A DNA stretch of 64,000 nucleotides from Streptomyces endocoffeicus. Its GTDB lineage: Bacteria > Actinomycetota > Actinomycetes > Streptomycetales > Streptomycetaceae. Every line of letters begins with the position of its first letter. Positions within the stretch are counted from its first letter, which is position 1. The position numbers and the translations under genes are program-made. The notes beneath the pieces are model-generated. The model did no database searches, had not been told where the DNA came from, and saw only the letters and a program-made list of their open reading frames with translations. This document shows positions 24,226 to 32,178 of this stretch, piece by piece. The stretch is from positions 240,147-304,146 of the forward strand of contig NZ_JAERRG010000013.1 in NCBI RefSeq assembly GCF_016741935.1, written 5' to 3'.

Positions 24226-25371
24226 ATGACGGTGGCGGAGGAAGAGGCGGCGAGCGGCCCGCTGGCCGGGGTGCGCGTGGTGGAGCTGGCCGGGATCGGG
24301 CCGGGCCCGTTCGCCGCCATGGTCCTCGCCGACCTCGGAGCGGACGTTGTGCGCGTCGACCGCCCCGGAGGCGCCGGGGGCCTGCGGATCGACCCGGCCT
24401 ACGACCTCGCCAATCGCAACAAGCGCTCGGTGCTGATCGACCTGAAGGCCGACGGGGGCGCGGCCGTCGTGCTCGACCTCGTCGAGCGCGCCGACATCCT
24501 CATCGAGGGCTACCGCCCGGGGGTTGCCGAGAAGCTGGGCCTCGGCCCGGACGACTGCCTGGCCCGTAACTCCAAGCTGGTCTACGGCCGGATGACCGGC
24601 TGGGGGCAGGAGGGCCCGCTCGCCCGGACCGCCGGCCATGACATCGGCTATATCGCCGTCACCGGCGCCCTCAGCATGATCGGCGCCGCCGACGGCCCGC
24701 CCGTCGCCCCCGTCAACCTCCTGGGGGACTACGCGGGAGGCTCGCTCTATCTCGTCATCGGCCTCCTCGCCGCCCTGCACCACGCCCGCGCGGGCGGCCC
24801 CGGCCAGGTCGTGGACGCCGCGATCGTGGACGGCACCGCCCATCTGACCGCCGTCACCCACGGCATGATGGCCGCCGGCGGCTGGCGGGACCAGCGCGGC
24901 AGCAACCTCCTCGACGGCGGCTGCCCCTTCTACGGAACCTATGAGACCTCCGATGGCGGCTATATGGCGGTCGGGCCGCTGGAGCGCAAGTTCTACACCG
25001 AGTTCATCGAGCTGCTGGGGATCGCCGACCAGGCCCCGGCCCGCGATGACTTCGACAGCTGGACCGCGCTGCGCGCCGCCATCGCCGACCGGTTCAAGGA
25101 GCGCACCCGCGAGGAGTGGACCGCCGTCTTCGGCGCCTCGGACGCCTGCGTCGCCCCCGTACTGTCGCTGCGGGAGGCCCCGTCCCATCCGCAGCTCGCC
25201 GCCCGCTCCACCTTCCTCGACCACGGCGGGATCACCCAGCCCGCGCCCGCCCCGCGCTTCTCCGCCACCCCGGGCGCGGTGCGCCGCGCGCCCGCCCGGC
25301 CCGGGGCGGACGCCGACGAGGTGGCCCACGACTGGGGAGTCACCTCGCTCATCGAGGGAAACCCGTCATGA
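24226..25371 (+). CDS. Alpha-methylacyl-CoA racemase (class III CoA-transferase fold)
   Basis: 381 residues. It belongs to the CaiB/BaiF fold, and the racemase signature is present: His138 in AGHDIGYIAVTG and Asp168 in NLLGDYAGGSLYLV correspond to the His126/Asp156 pair of Mycobacterium tuberculosis Mcr. The enzyme epimerises 2-methyl-branched acyl-CoA so that beta-oxidation can proceed. CoA-transferases of the fold usually carry a catalytic Asp in a different context, so racemase is preferred. ATG at 24226 follows GGGGG at a short distance. The next genes rightward are a thiolase and a FadJ-type fusion, so methyl-branched acyl chain degradation is the inferred context. Confidence 0.85.
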   Translation: MTVAEEEAASGPLAGVRVVELAGIGPGPFAAMVLADLGADVVRVDRPGGAGGLRIDPAYDLANRNKRSVLIDLKADGGAAVVLDLVERADILIEGYRPGVAEKLGLGPDDCLARNSKLVYGRMTGWGQEGPLARTAGHDIGYIAVTGALSMIGAADGPPVAPVNLLGDYAGGSLYLVIGLLAALHHARAGGPGQVVDAAIVDGTAHLTAVTHGMMAAGGWRDQRGSNLLDGGCPFYGTYETSDGGYMAVGPLERKFYTEFIELLGIADQAPARDDFDSWTALRAAIADRFKERTREEWTAVFGASDACVAPVLSLREAPSHPQLAARSTFLDHGGITQPAPAPRFSATPGAVRRAPARPGADADEVAHDWGVTSLIEGNPS

Positions 25372-25443
25372 GCCCCATGTCTCCGCTTCCCGCCGGACCA
25401 CTGAGCCGTCCCCGCGCCAACCCTCCCCTGAAAGGCCGCTGAC

Positions 25444-26658
25444 GTGAGCACCGAAGCGTATGTGTACGACGCCGTCCGCACCCCGCGCGGGCGCGGGAAG
25501 GCCGACGGTGCCCTGCATGGCACCAAGCCCGTCGACCTGGTCGTGGGCCTCATCCATGAGCTGCGGCGGCGGTTCCCCGAGCTCGATCCGGCGGCGATCG
25601 ACGACGTGGTCCTCGGTGTCGTCAGCCCGCTCGGCGACCAGGGCTCCGACATCGCCAAGATCGCGGTCATCGCGGCCGGGCTCCCGGACACGGTCGCGGG
25701 CGTCCAGGAGAACCGCTTCTGTGCCTCGGGCCTGGAGGCCGTCAACCTGGCGGCGGCCAAGGTCCGCTCCGGCTGGGAGGACCTGGTGCTCGCGGGCGGG
25801 GTCGAGTCGATGTCCCGCGTGAAGATGGGCTCGGACGGCGGGGCCTGGTTCGCGGACCCGATGACCAACTACGAGACCGGTTTCGTACCGCAGGGCATCG
25901 GGGCCGACCTCATCGCCACCATCGGCGGCTTCAGCCGCCATGACGTGGACAGCTACGCCGCGCTCTCCCACGAGCGGGCCGCCCGAGCCTGGAAGGAGGG
26001 GTACTTCGACCGCTCCGTCGTCCCCGTCCGCGACCGCAGCGGGCTGACCGTCCTCGACCAGGACGAGCACATCCGCCCCGGCACCACCCCCGAGACCCTG
26101 GCGGGTCTGAAGCCGTCGTTCGCCGCCATCGGCGAGGCGGGCGGCTTCGACGCGGTGGCGCTGCAGAGGTACCACTGGGTCGAGGCGATCGACCATGTCC
26201 ACCACGCGGGCAACTCCTCGGGCATGGTGGACGGCGCCGCCCTGGTGGCCATCGGCAACCGCGAGGTCGGCGAGCGCTTCGGGCTGACACCGCGCGCCCG
26301 GATCGTCTCCGCCGCCGTCTCCGGCGCCGACCCCACCATCATGCTCACCGGCCCGGCTCCCGCCACCCGTAAGGCGCTCGGCAAGGCCGGGCTGACCATC
26401 GACGACATCGACCTGGTCGAGATCAACGAGGCGTTCGCGGCGGTGGTGCTGCGCTTCGTGGACGACATGGGGCTGAGCCTGGACAAGGTCAACGTCAACG
26501 GCGGCGCGATCGCCATGGGCCATCCGCTGGGTGCCACCGGCGCGATGATCCTCGGCACGGTGATCGACGAGTTGGGGCGGCGCGACGGGCGGTTCGGGCT
26601 GGTGACGCTGTGCGTGGGAGGCGGGATGGGCATCGCGACGGTGGTCGAGCGGCTCTAG
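25444..26658 (+). CDS. Acetyl-CoA C-acyltransferase (thiolase, FadA type)
   Basis: 404 residues. It cleaves 3-ketoacyl-CoA with CoA in beta-oxidation. Active-site residues: nucleophile Cys93 in ENRFCASGLEAV, His360 in AMGHPLGATGA and Cys390 in LVTLCVGGGMG, plus EINEAFAAV near 328. The degradative type is supported by the FadJ-type partner 143 bases downstream, giving the pair needed for three of the four beta-oxidation steps. The GTG start at 25444 has AAAGG upstream. No acyl-CoA dehydrogenase is present in the window. It ends with TAG, followed directly by half-copy B of the intergenic element. Confidence 0.93.
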   Translation: MSTEAYVYDAVRTPRGRGKADGALHGTKPVDLVVGLIHELRRRFPELDPAAIDDVVLGVVSPLGDQGSDIAKIAVIAAGLPDTVAGVQENRFCASGLEAVNLAAAKVRSGWEDLVLAGGVESMSRVKMGSDGGAWFADPMTNYETGFVPQGIGADLIATIGGFSRHDVDSYAALSHERAARAWKEGYFDRSVVPVRDRSGLTVLDQDEHIRPGTTPETLAGLKPSFAAIGEAGGFDAVALQRYHWVEAIDHVHHAGNSSGMVDGAALVAIGNREVGERFGLTPRARIVSAAVSGADPTIMLTGPAPATRKALGKAGLTIDDIDLVEINEAFAAVVLRFVDDMGLSLDKVNVNGGAIAMGHPLGATGAMILGTVIDELGRRDGRFGLVTLCVGGGMGIATVVERL

Positions 26659-26801
26659 GGGGCGTCCGACGGATCGTGCCGCCCGCGGCGGGCTGCTCCC
26701 CACCCCGACACCGTGTTGAGCCGAGCCGCCCTCAAGACACCGCCGTTCCCTCTCCTTCCCGCCCCGCCCCGCCCCGCGCCCCTTCGCCCTGGAGACCTCA
26801 G
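26659..26801. repeat. Dispersed intergenic element, half-copy B, plus C-rich leader
   Basis: Five bases after the thiolase TAG, GTCCGACGGA (26664-26673) begins the same outer end as copies A and D, followed by GCGGCGGGCTG and a decayed C-rich block (CTCCCCACCCCGACACC). The rest, to the FadJ start, is C-rich (CCCCGCCCCGCCCCGCGCCCC) with a GGAG binding site. No inverted right arm is seen. Confidence 0.65.
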
Positions 26802-29009
26802 ATGACCCACCCCACCACCGCCTCGGCCATCCGCTGGGAGCAGGACGACGAAGGCGTCGTCACCCTGGTGCTCGACGACCCCGGCCAGTCCGCCAACACC
26901 ATGAACGCCGCGTTCATCGACTCCCTCGACGCGATCGCCGACCGCGTCGAGGCCGAGCGGGACGCCATCCGCGGCATCATCGTCACCTCCGCCAAGAAGA
27001 CCTTCTTCGCCGGTGGCGACCTCAATGACCTCATCCAGGTCGGGCCCGGCCAGGCCCAGGAGGTCTACGAGAAGAACCTCCGCATCAAGCGCGCGCTGCG
27101 CCGGATCGAGACCCTCGGCAAGCCCGTGGTGGCCGCGATCAACGGTGCGGCGCTCGGCGGCGGGCTGGAGATCGCACTCGCCTGCCACCACCGCATCGCC
27201 CTCGACGCCCCCGGCGCTCGCATCGGCTTCCCCGAGGTCACCCTGGGCCTGCTCCCCGGCAGCGGGGGCGTCGCCCGTACCGTACGGCTGCTCGGCGTCA
27301 CCGACGCACTGCTCAAGTGGCTGCTCCAGGGCACGCGATACAGCCCCCCGCGCGCCCAGGAGGCGGGGCTGGTGCATGAGGTCGTGACCTCCCGCGAGGA
27401 GCTGCTGACCCGGGCGCGCGCCTTCATCGCCGCCCACCCCGAGTCGGCCCAGCCCTGGGACGACAAGGACTACCGGATTCCGGGCGGCACCCCGGCGCAG
27501 CCGAAGTTCGCCGTCAATCTGCCCGCCTTCCCGGCCAATCTGCGGAAGCAGCTGAACGGCGCGCCCTACCCGGCGCAGCGCAATATCCTGGCCGCCGCCG
27601 TCGAGGGGTCCCAGGTCGACTTCGAGACCGCGCAGACCATCGAGGCCCGGTACTTCACCGAGCTGGTCGTCGGCCAGACCGCCAAGAACATGATTCAGGC
27701 GTTCTTCTTCGAACTGCAGGCGGTCAATTCCGGTGTCAACCGGCCTCAGGGGATCGAGCCCAGCCAGGTCCGCAAGGTCGCGGTGCTGGGCGCCGGGATG
27801 ATGGGCGCGGGCATCGCGTTCGCGTGCGCCAAGGCGGGTATCGAGGTCGTCCTGAAGGACGTGTCCGTGGAGGCCGCCGCCAAGGGCAAGGCGTACTCCG
27901 AGGGACTGCTGGCCAAGGCGCTCGCCAAGGGCCGGACCACCGAGGCCAAGCGGGACCAGCTGCTGGCCCGGATCACCCCGACCGCCGATCCGCGCGACCT
28001 CGAGGGCTGTGACGCGGTCATCGAGGCGGTCTTCGAGGACCCGGCGCTCAAGCACAAGGTGTTCCAGGAGATCGAGGGCGTCATCGCCCCGGATGCGCTC
28101 TTGTGCTCCAACACCTCCACCCTCCCCATCACCCTGCTCGCGGAAGGGGTGCAGCGCGCCGAGGACTTCATCGGGCTGCACTTCTTCTCGCCCGTCGACA
28201 AGATGCCGCTGGTCGAGATCATCAAGGGCGAGCGCACCGGCGACCAGGCGCTGGCCCGCGCCTTCGATCTGGTGCGGCAGATCAGCAAGACCCCCATCGT
28301 GGTCAATGACTCGCGCGGCTTCTTCACCTCCCGCGTCATCGGCCACTTCCTCAACGAGGGCGTGGCGATGGTGGGGGAGGGCATCGACCCGGCCTCCGTG
28401 GAGCAGGCAGCCGCCCAGGCCGGATACCCGGCCAAGGTGCTCTCCCTGATGGACGAGCTGACCCTCACCCTGCCGCGCAAGATCCGCGAGGAGACGCGCC
28501 GGGCGACCGAGGAGGCGGGCGGCGAGTGGCGGCCGCATCCGGCCGACGCGGTGATCGACCGCATGGTGGAGGAGCTCGGGCGCCCCGGCCGCAGCGGCGG
28601 CGCGGGCTTCTACGACTACGACGCGACGACCGGCAAGCGCGCCGGGCTGTGGCCGGGGCTGCGCGAGCACTTCGCACCGGGCGGCTCCGGAGACGCCGCG
28701 CGTGAGGGCACCCGCATCCCCTTCGAGGACATGAAGGAGCGGATGCTCTTCTGCGAGGCCATCGACACGGTGCGGCTGCTGGAGGAGGGCGTGCTGACCT
28801 CCGTCGCCGACGCCAACATCGGCTCCATCCTCGGCATCGGCTTCCCCGGCTGGACGGGCGGGGTGCTGCAGTACATCAACGGATACGAGGGCGGCGTGGC
28901 CGGTTTCGTGGCCCGTGCCCGGCAGCTGGAGGCGGCGTACGGGGAGCGGTTCGCCCCGCCCGCGCTGCTGGTGGAGAAGGCGGAGCGCGGGGAGCGCTTC
29001 ACGGACTAG
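26802..29009 (+). CDS. Bifunctional enoyl-CoA hydratase/3-hydroxyacyl-CoA dehydrogenase (FadJ/FadB type)
   Basis: 735 residues. The N-terminal crotonase domain (about 1-230) carries FAGGDLNDLI, KPVVAAINGAALGGGLEIA for the oxyanion hole, and GFPEVTLGLLPGSGG. The C-terminal NAD-dependent dehydrogenase (from about 325) carries the Rossmann motif VAVLGAGMMGAGIAF, SNTSTLPI and the catalytic-His region GLHFFSPVDKMPLVEI. It performs hydration and oxidation steps of beta-oxidation and is expected to form a complex with the thiolase just upstream. ATG at 26802 follows GGAG eight bases upstream. The gene ends in TAG abutting half-copy C of the intergenic element. Confidence 0.93.
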   Translation: MTHPTTASAIRWEQDDEGVVTLVLDDPGQSANTMNAAFIDSLDAIADRVEAERDAIRGIIVTSAKKTFFAGGDLNDLIQVGPGQAQEVYEKNLRIKRALRRIETLGKPVVAAINGAALGGGLEIALACHHRIALDAPGARIGFPEVTLGLLPGSGGVARTVRLLGVTDALLKWLLQGTRYSPPRAQEAGLVHEVVTSREELLTRARAFIAAHPESAQPWDDKDYRIPGGTPAQPKFAVNLPAFPANLRKQLNGAPYPAQRNILAAAVEGSQVDFETAQTIEARYFTELVVGQTAKNMIQAFFFELQAVNSGVNRPQGIEPSQVRKVAVLGAGMMGAGIAFACAKAGIEVVLKDVSVEAAAKGKAYSEGLLAKALAKGRTTEAKRDQLLARITPTADPRDLEGCDAVIEAVFEDPALKHKVFQEIEGVIAPDALLCSNTSTLPITLLAEGVQRAEDFIGLHFFSPVDKMPLVEIIKGERTGDQALARAFDLVRQISKTPIVVNDSRGFFTSRVIGHFLNEGVAMVGEGIDPASVEQAAAQAGYPAKVLSLMDELTLTLPRKIREETRRATEEAGGEWRPHPADAVIDRMVEELGRPGRSGGAGFYDYDATTGKRAGLWPGLREHFAPGGSGDAAREGTRIPFEDMKERMLFCEAIDTVRLLEEGVLTSVADANIGSILGIGFPGWTGGVLQYINGYEGGVAGFVARARQLEAAYGERFAPPALLVEKAERGERFTD

Positions 29010-29199
29010 GGGGCCGTACGGCGGGCCATGTGGCGGAGCCGCATGTCGACGCTTTCCCCTCCCCGCCCCTTCCCGCAACCGGGGCCCGGCCCCGGCCCCC
29101 GCCGGGGCTCCGCCCCTGGACCCCGCTCCTCAAACGCCGGAGGGGCTGGATTGACGGGCCGGCCGGTCCGGCCCGTCAGCGGCAGGTCCGCCCGGCCCG
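29010..29199. repeat. Dispersed intergenic element, half-copy C, in a convergent spacer
   Basis: Starting at the TAG of the FadJ-type gene: GTGGCGGAGCCGCATGTCGA, then CCCCTCCCCGCCCCTTCCCG, the same modules as copies A and D but a different outer end (GGGGGCCGTACGGCGGGCC). It continues with GCCGGGGCTCCGCCCCTGG and CAAACGCCGGAGGGGCTGG. The hairpins probably terminate both the rightward FadJ mRNA and the leftward LysR mRNA. Confidence 0.6.
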
Positions 29200-30138
29200 T
29201 CAGCGCGGGCCGAGATGGCGTTCGAGCCGCTCGGCCACCCCCGGGCACCGCTCCCGGGTGATGTCCAGGAAGGCCGCCAGCACGGGGGAGCGGTCGTGGG
29301 CGCGGAACGACATCACCAGCTCCGGCAGTTCCACCCGCGGACTCACCTCGCACACCCGCACGTCCGGCCGCGCCGCCACCCGCAGACACGCGGGGCCGAG
29401 CCCCACCCCGACCCCGCACGAGGCCAGCCCGATGATGGTGTGCGCGTCCCATGCCTCCGTGACCCCACCGGCCCGCGCGGGCACGTCGGCGCCCTCGCCC
29501 AGCAGCCCGGCCAGCCAGGCGGCGACCGTCGGCTCCTCCTCCGCGGGCGCGACGATCAGATGCTGCCCCTTGAGCTGCTCGAGGCTCACCTTGGCCTGTC
29601 CGGCGAAGGGATGGGCGGCCCCGACGACCGCCACCAGATGGTCCCGGCCGACCGTGACCGACACCAGATCCTCGGCACCGGCGCCCCGGGGCGCCCCGCG
29701 CCCGATGGCGAGGTCCAGTTCGCCCGCGAGCAGCGCCGCCGTGGACCGGCGGGTGGACATCTCCTGGAGCCCCAGCCGCACCTCGGGGCGGTCGCGGATG
29801 AACGTGCCCAGCACGGACGGCAGAAGCTCCAGCAGCGCCGAGCCGATGAAGCCGAGCCGCAGCCGCCCCGTCTCGCCCCGAGCCGCCCGGCCCGCGTCCG
29901 ACACGGCGGCCGACATCTCGGCCAGCGCCCGGCGCGCCCTGGCCAGGAACGCCTCGCCCGCGGCGGTCGGGAACACTCCGCGCGCCGTACGGTCGAAGAG
30001 CCGCGCGCCCAGCTCCCGCTCCAGCGCCGCGATCTGCTGGGACAGCGGGGGCTGGGCGATACCGAGGGCGGCCGCCGCCCGTCCGAAGTGCTGATGCTCG
30101 GCCAGCGCCAGGGCGTAGCGCAGATGACGTGACTCCAT
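29200..30138 (-). CDS. LysR family transcriptional regulator
   Basis: 312 residues. The N-terminal winged HTH is textbook LysR: MESRHLRYALALAEHQHFGR, AAAALGIAQPPLSQQIAALE, LGARLFDRTARG. A C-terminal type 2 periplasmic-binding fold follows from about residue 90 (RLRLGFIGSALLELLPSVL). The start at 30138 is supported by TATCCT 7 bases upstream with no Shine-Dalgarno, so it is probably leaderless. LysR proteins usually regulate a divergent neighbour, here the alpha/beta hydrolase 99 bases away, responding to a small inducer. The alternative start nine residues earlier is less likely. Confidence 0.92.
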   Translation of the reverse strand: MESRHLRYALALAEHQHFGRAAAALGIAQPPLSQQIAALERELGARLFDRTARGVFPTAAGEAFLARARRALAEMSAAVSDAGRAARGETGRLRLGFIGSALLELLPSVLGTFIRDRPEVRLGLQEMSTRRSTAALLAGELDLAIGRGAPRGAGAEDLVSVTVGRDHLVAVVGAAHPFAGQAKVSLEQLKGQHLIVAPAEEEPTVAAWLAGLLGEGADVPARAGGVTEAWDAHTIIGLASCGVGVGLGPACLRVAARPDVRVCEVSPRVELPELVMSFRAHDRSPVLAAFLDITRERCPGVAERLERHLGPR

Positions 30139-30237
30139 CGGGCCGAGGATAGCCGAGGCCATATTCAGGAGATATCGGCGACGGGGTAGTCAGATATGAG
30201 GGTGGATAACGCCTGGCCGTGCCGGTGGACTGTCCCC
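30139..30237. promoter_or_regulatory. LysR/hydrolase divergent promoter with AT-rich dyad
   Basis: The LysR -10 (TATCCT on the minus strand) lies near 30146-30151. ATATTCAGGAGATAT (30161-30175) is an ATAT-N7-ATAT dyad fitting the T-N11-A rule for LysR binding. A GATAT core recurs at 30193-30197. Both would sit upstream of either gene. Confidence 0.45.
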
Positions 30238-31131
30238 ATGAGTGCCACGAGCCCCAGAACCCCTCTCACCGATTCCCACCCCGGCCCGGTTCCGTCCGGC
30301 ACCGTGTTCGTGCTGGTCCACGGCGCCTGGCACGCCTCCTGGCAGTGGGCGTCCACCCAGCGCGCCCTGGCCCGGCTGGGCGCGGCGAGCCTCGCCGTCG
30401 ATCTGCCGGGGCACGGCTTCGAGGCCCCGCTGCCCTCGGGCCTCCTCCTCCCCGGCCAGCCGGGTCTGGCGACCGAGAAGTCGGCGCTGGCCGGGGTGAC
30501 CCTGGAGGAGTGCGCGGAGGCCGTCGTCGCCGCGCTGCGGTCGGTCCGGCGGTATCCGAAGGTCGTCCTGGTCTCGCACAGCGCCGGTGGCGCCCCCGCG
30601 TCCCTGGCCGCGGAGCGGGCGCCCGAGCTCGTCGACGAGCTGATCCATCTGTCGTCCTTCGTTCCGGCCGGGCGCCCGCGCTTCGCCGACTATCTGACGT
30701 CCCCCGAGCAGACCGCGACCACGCGGGGGCAGGGGCTGATGCTGGGCGACCCGGAGGCCATCGGCGCGTTCCGGATCAATCCGTGCTCCGCCGATCCGGC
30801 GTATGTGGAGGAGCTGCGGCTGGCCTTCTACGACGACGTCCCCGCCGAGTCCTTCGCCCGCTGGCACCAGGCCCTGAGCCCGGATCTGCCCTTCGCGGTG
30901 CCGACCACCCCGATCACCCTGACCCGGGAGCGGTGGGGCCGGATCCCGCGTACCTTCATCCGGTGCGCCGAGGACTGGGCGTGCACCCCCGCGATGCAGG
31001 ATCTGATGATCGCGGAGGCCGACGCGGCCATGCCGGATCAGCCCTTCACCGTGCGGCCGCTGCCGGGCAGCCACTCGCCGTTCGCCGCCCGCCCCGACGA
31101 GCTCGCCGCCGCGCTGACCGGCGGCCGCTGA
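30238..31131 (+). CDS. Alpha/beta hydrolase
   Basis: 297 residues with an esterase/hydroxynitrile-lyase-like alpha/beta fold. Seen: oxyanion motif FVLVHGAWHASWQW, nucleophile in VLVSHSAGGAP (Ser of SHSAGG) and C-terminal catalytic His in PLPGSHSPF. The VHGAWH opening followed by a Ser in SHSAGG is the pattern of salicylate-esterase/hydroxynitrile-lyase-like members; substrate is unknown. No signal peptide is present. It is divergent from a LysR gene and is the likely regulated target. The ATG at 30238 has no strong Shine-Dalgarno. Confidence 0.85.
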   Translation: MSATSPRTPLTDSHPGPVPSGTVFVLVHGAWHASWQWASTQRALARLGAASLAVDLPGHGFEAPLPSGLLLPGQPGLATEKSALAGVTLEECAEAVVAALRSVRRYPKVVLVSHSAGGAPASLAAERAPELVDELIHLSSFVPAGRPRFADYLTSPEQTATTRGQGLMLGDPEAIGAFRINPCSADPAYVEELRLAFYDDVPAESFARWHQALSPDLPFAVPTTPITLTRERWGRIPRTFIRCAEDWACTPAMQDLMIAEADAAMPDQPFTVRPLPGSHSPFAARPDELAAALTGGR

Positions 31132-31161
31132 CCAGCCGGTTCCCCCGGGGTGGCCGCCGCG

Positions 31162-31223
31162 CCGCCCCCGGGCCCGCTCAGTCCGCCCCGGGCCCGCTCA
31201 GTCCGCCCCCGGGCCCGCTCAGT
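31162..31223. repeat. Three tandem repeats of about 20-21 bp overlapping the 3' end of the MerR gene
   Basis: Three near-identical units built on CCGGGCCCGCTCAGTCCG lie between the hydrolase and MerR genes, and the last one contains the MerR stop codon (31219-31221). As with the 14-bp repeats at 4334, the array is made of copies of a gene's own 3' end. Confidence 0.8.
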
Positions 31224-31962
31224 CCGCGTCCTGCCCGTACCAGGCCCGCAGCTCCTGCTTCATCGACCGCTGGAACGCGATCACCAGCGCCTCCACCACC
31301 AGCGGCTGCATATGGGCCGACAGCGACTTCTTCGCCTGCATCCGCTCCGGTCCGCTCCCGGACTCGTGATCGCGCTCGGGCCCCCACACCTCGTCCCGGA
31401 ACAACCGGCTGAGCTCGCGCGCCGCGGAACGGGTGTGCTCCAGGACGACCGCGTGGGCCGTGCGTATCGACTCCAGCTCGATCGGCGCCTCCAGCAGCCG
31501 CAGCCCCAGATGGAGCACCTTGGGGTCGATCCGGAACCGATCCGGGTCGTCGGTGCGCTCCAGTGCGTCCAGTGCGGCCAGCCGGTCGATGTCCTCCTCG
31601 GTGAGCTCCCGCCCGGCCCGTCGGTCCAGCTGCTCGCGGGTCGCCTCCTCGGGGGCGTCCGGGCCCCAGGAGGCGACCAGGGCGCGGTGGATCGCCAGAT
31701 CGTCCTCGCTCAGATCCGGTGGCAGTTGGCTCAGATAGCGCTCGATGGCGGACAGCGTCATGCCGTGGCGCTGCAACTGTTCGATCAGCGCCAGCCGGGA
31801 GAGGTGCTCGGAGCCGTAGTGGCCGACCCGGCGCGGGCCGATCACCGGTGGCGGCAGCAGTCCCCGGGTGCTGTAGAAGCGCACGGTGCGCACGGTCACC
31901 CCGGCGCGGGCCGCCAGCTCGTCGACGGTGAGGGTGGGTTCCTCGGTGCCGGGGGTGGTCAT
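31219..31962 (-). CDS. MerR family transcriptional regulator
   Basis: 247 residues. The N-terminal MerR DNA-binding domain is clear: LTVDELAARAGVTVRTVRFY, STRGLLPPPVIGPRRVGHYG, HLSRLALIEQLQRHGMTLSA. The C-terminal part is helical (roughly 100-247) with no Cys-rich metal site or TipA-like drug-binding signature, so the effector is unknown. ATG at 31962 follows GAGG nine bases upstream; an in-frame ATG 20 codons earlier is an alternative. It is divergent from the GH2 glycosidase, and a dyad lies in the 216-base gap, so control of the glycosidase is possible. Confidence 0.88.
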   Translation of the reverse strand: MTTPGTEEPTLTVDELAARAGVTVRTVRFYSTRGLLPPPVIGPRRVGHYGSEHLSRLALIEQLQRHGMTLSAIERYLSQLPPDLSEDDLAIHRALVASWGPDAPEEATREQLDRRAGRELTEEDIDRLAALDALERTDDPDRFRIDPKVLHLGLRLLEAPIELESIRTAHAVVLEHTRSAARELSRLFRDEVWGPERDHESGSGPERMQAKKSLSAHMQPLVVEALVIAFQRSMKQELRAWYGQDAD

Positions 31963-32081
31963 CGGTCGTGCCTCGCTTCCGCGTCGTCCTGCTCCGCTGT
32001 GCTGCTGCCCGATCGGGTTCATCAGTATTGCTGTCGCATCATCGCTGTGAAACCTCCCACCGCCACACGGTGAACACCGGG

Positions 32082-32124
32082 ATCGGTAGGACCTGTTGAC
32101 GCTCTCTTTACCGATGAATAGCGT
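32082..32124 (+). promoter_or_regulatory. Promoter and flanking dyad for the GH2 glycosidase
   Basis: -35 TTGACG (32096-32101), 17-base spacer, -10 TAGCGT (32119-32124). ATCGGTA (32082-32088) and its exact complement TACCGAT (32109-32115) flank the -35, with the right arm inside the spacer. This placement would let a repressor block RNA polymerase. A carbohydrate-responsive regulator or the adjacent MerR are candidates. Confidence 0.65.
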
Positions 32125-32178
32125 GCGACGCCGTTCAGCTGTGTTGGTTTTCTTCCGAATCTGTGAGGTGGGGTCGGA

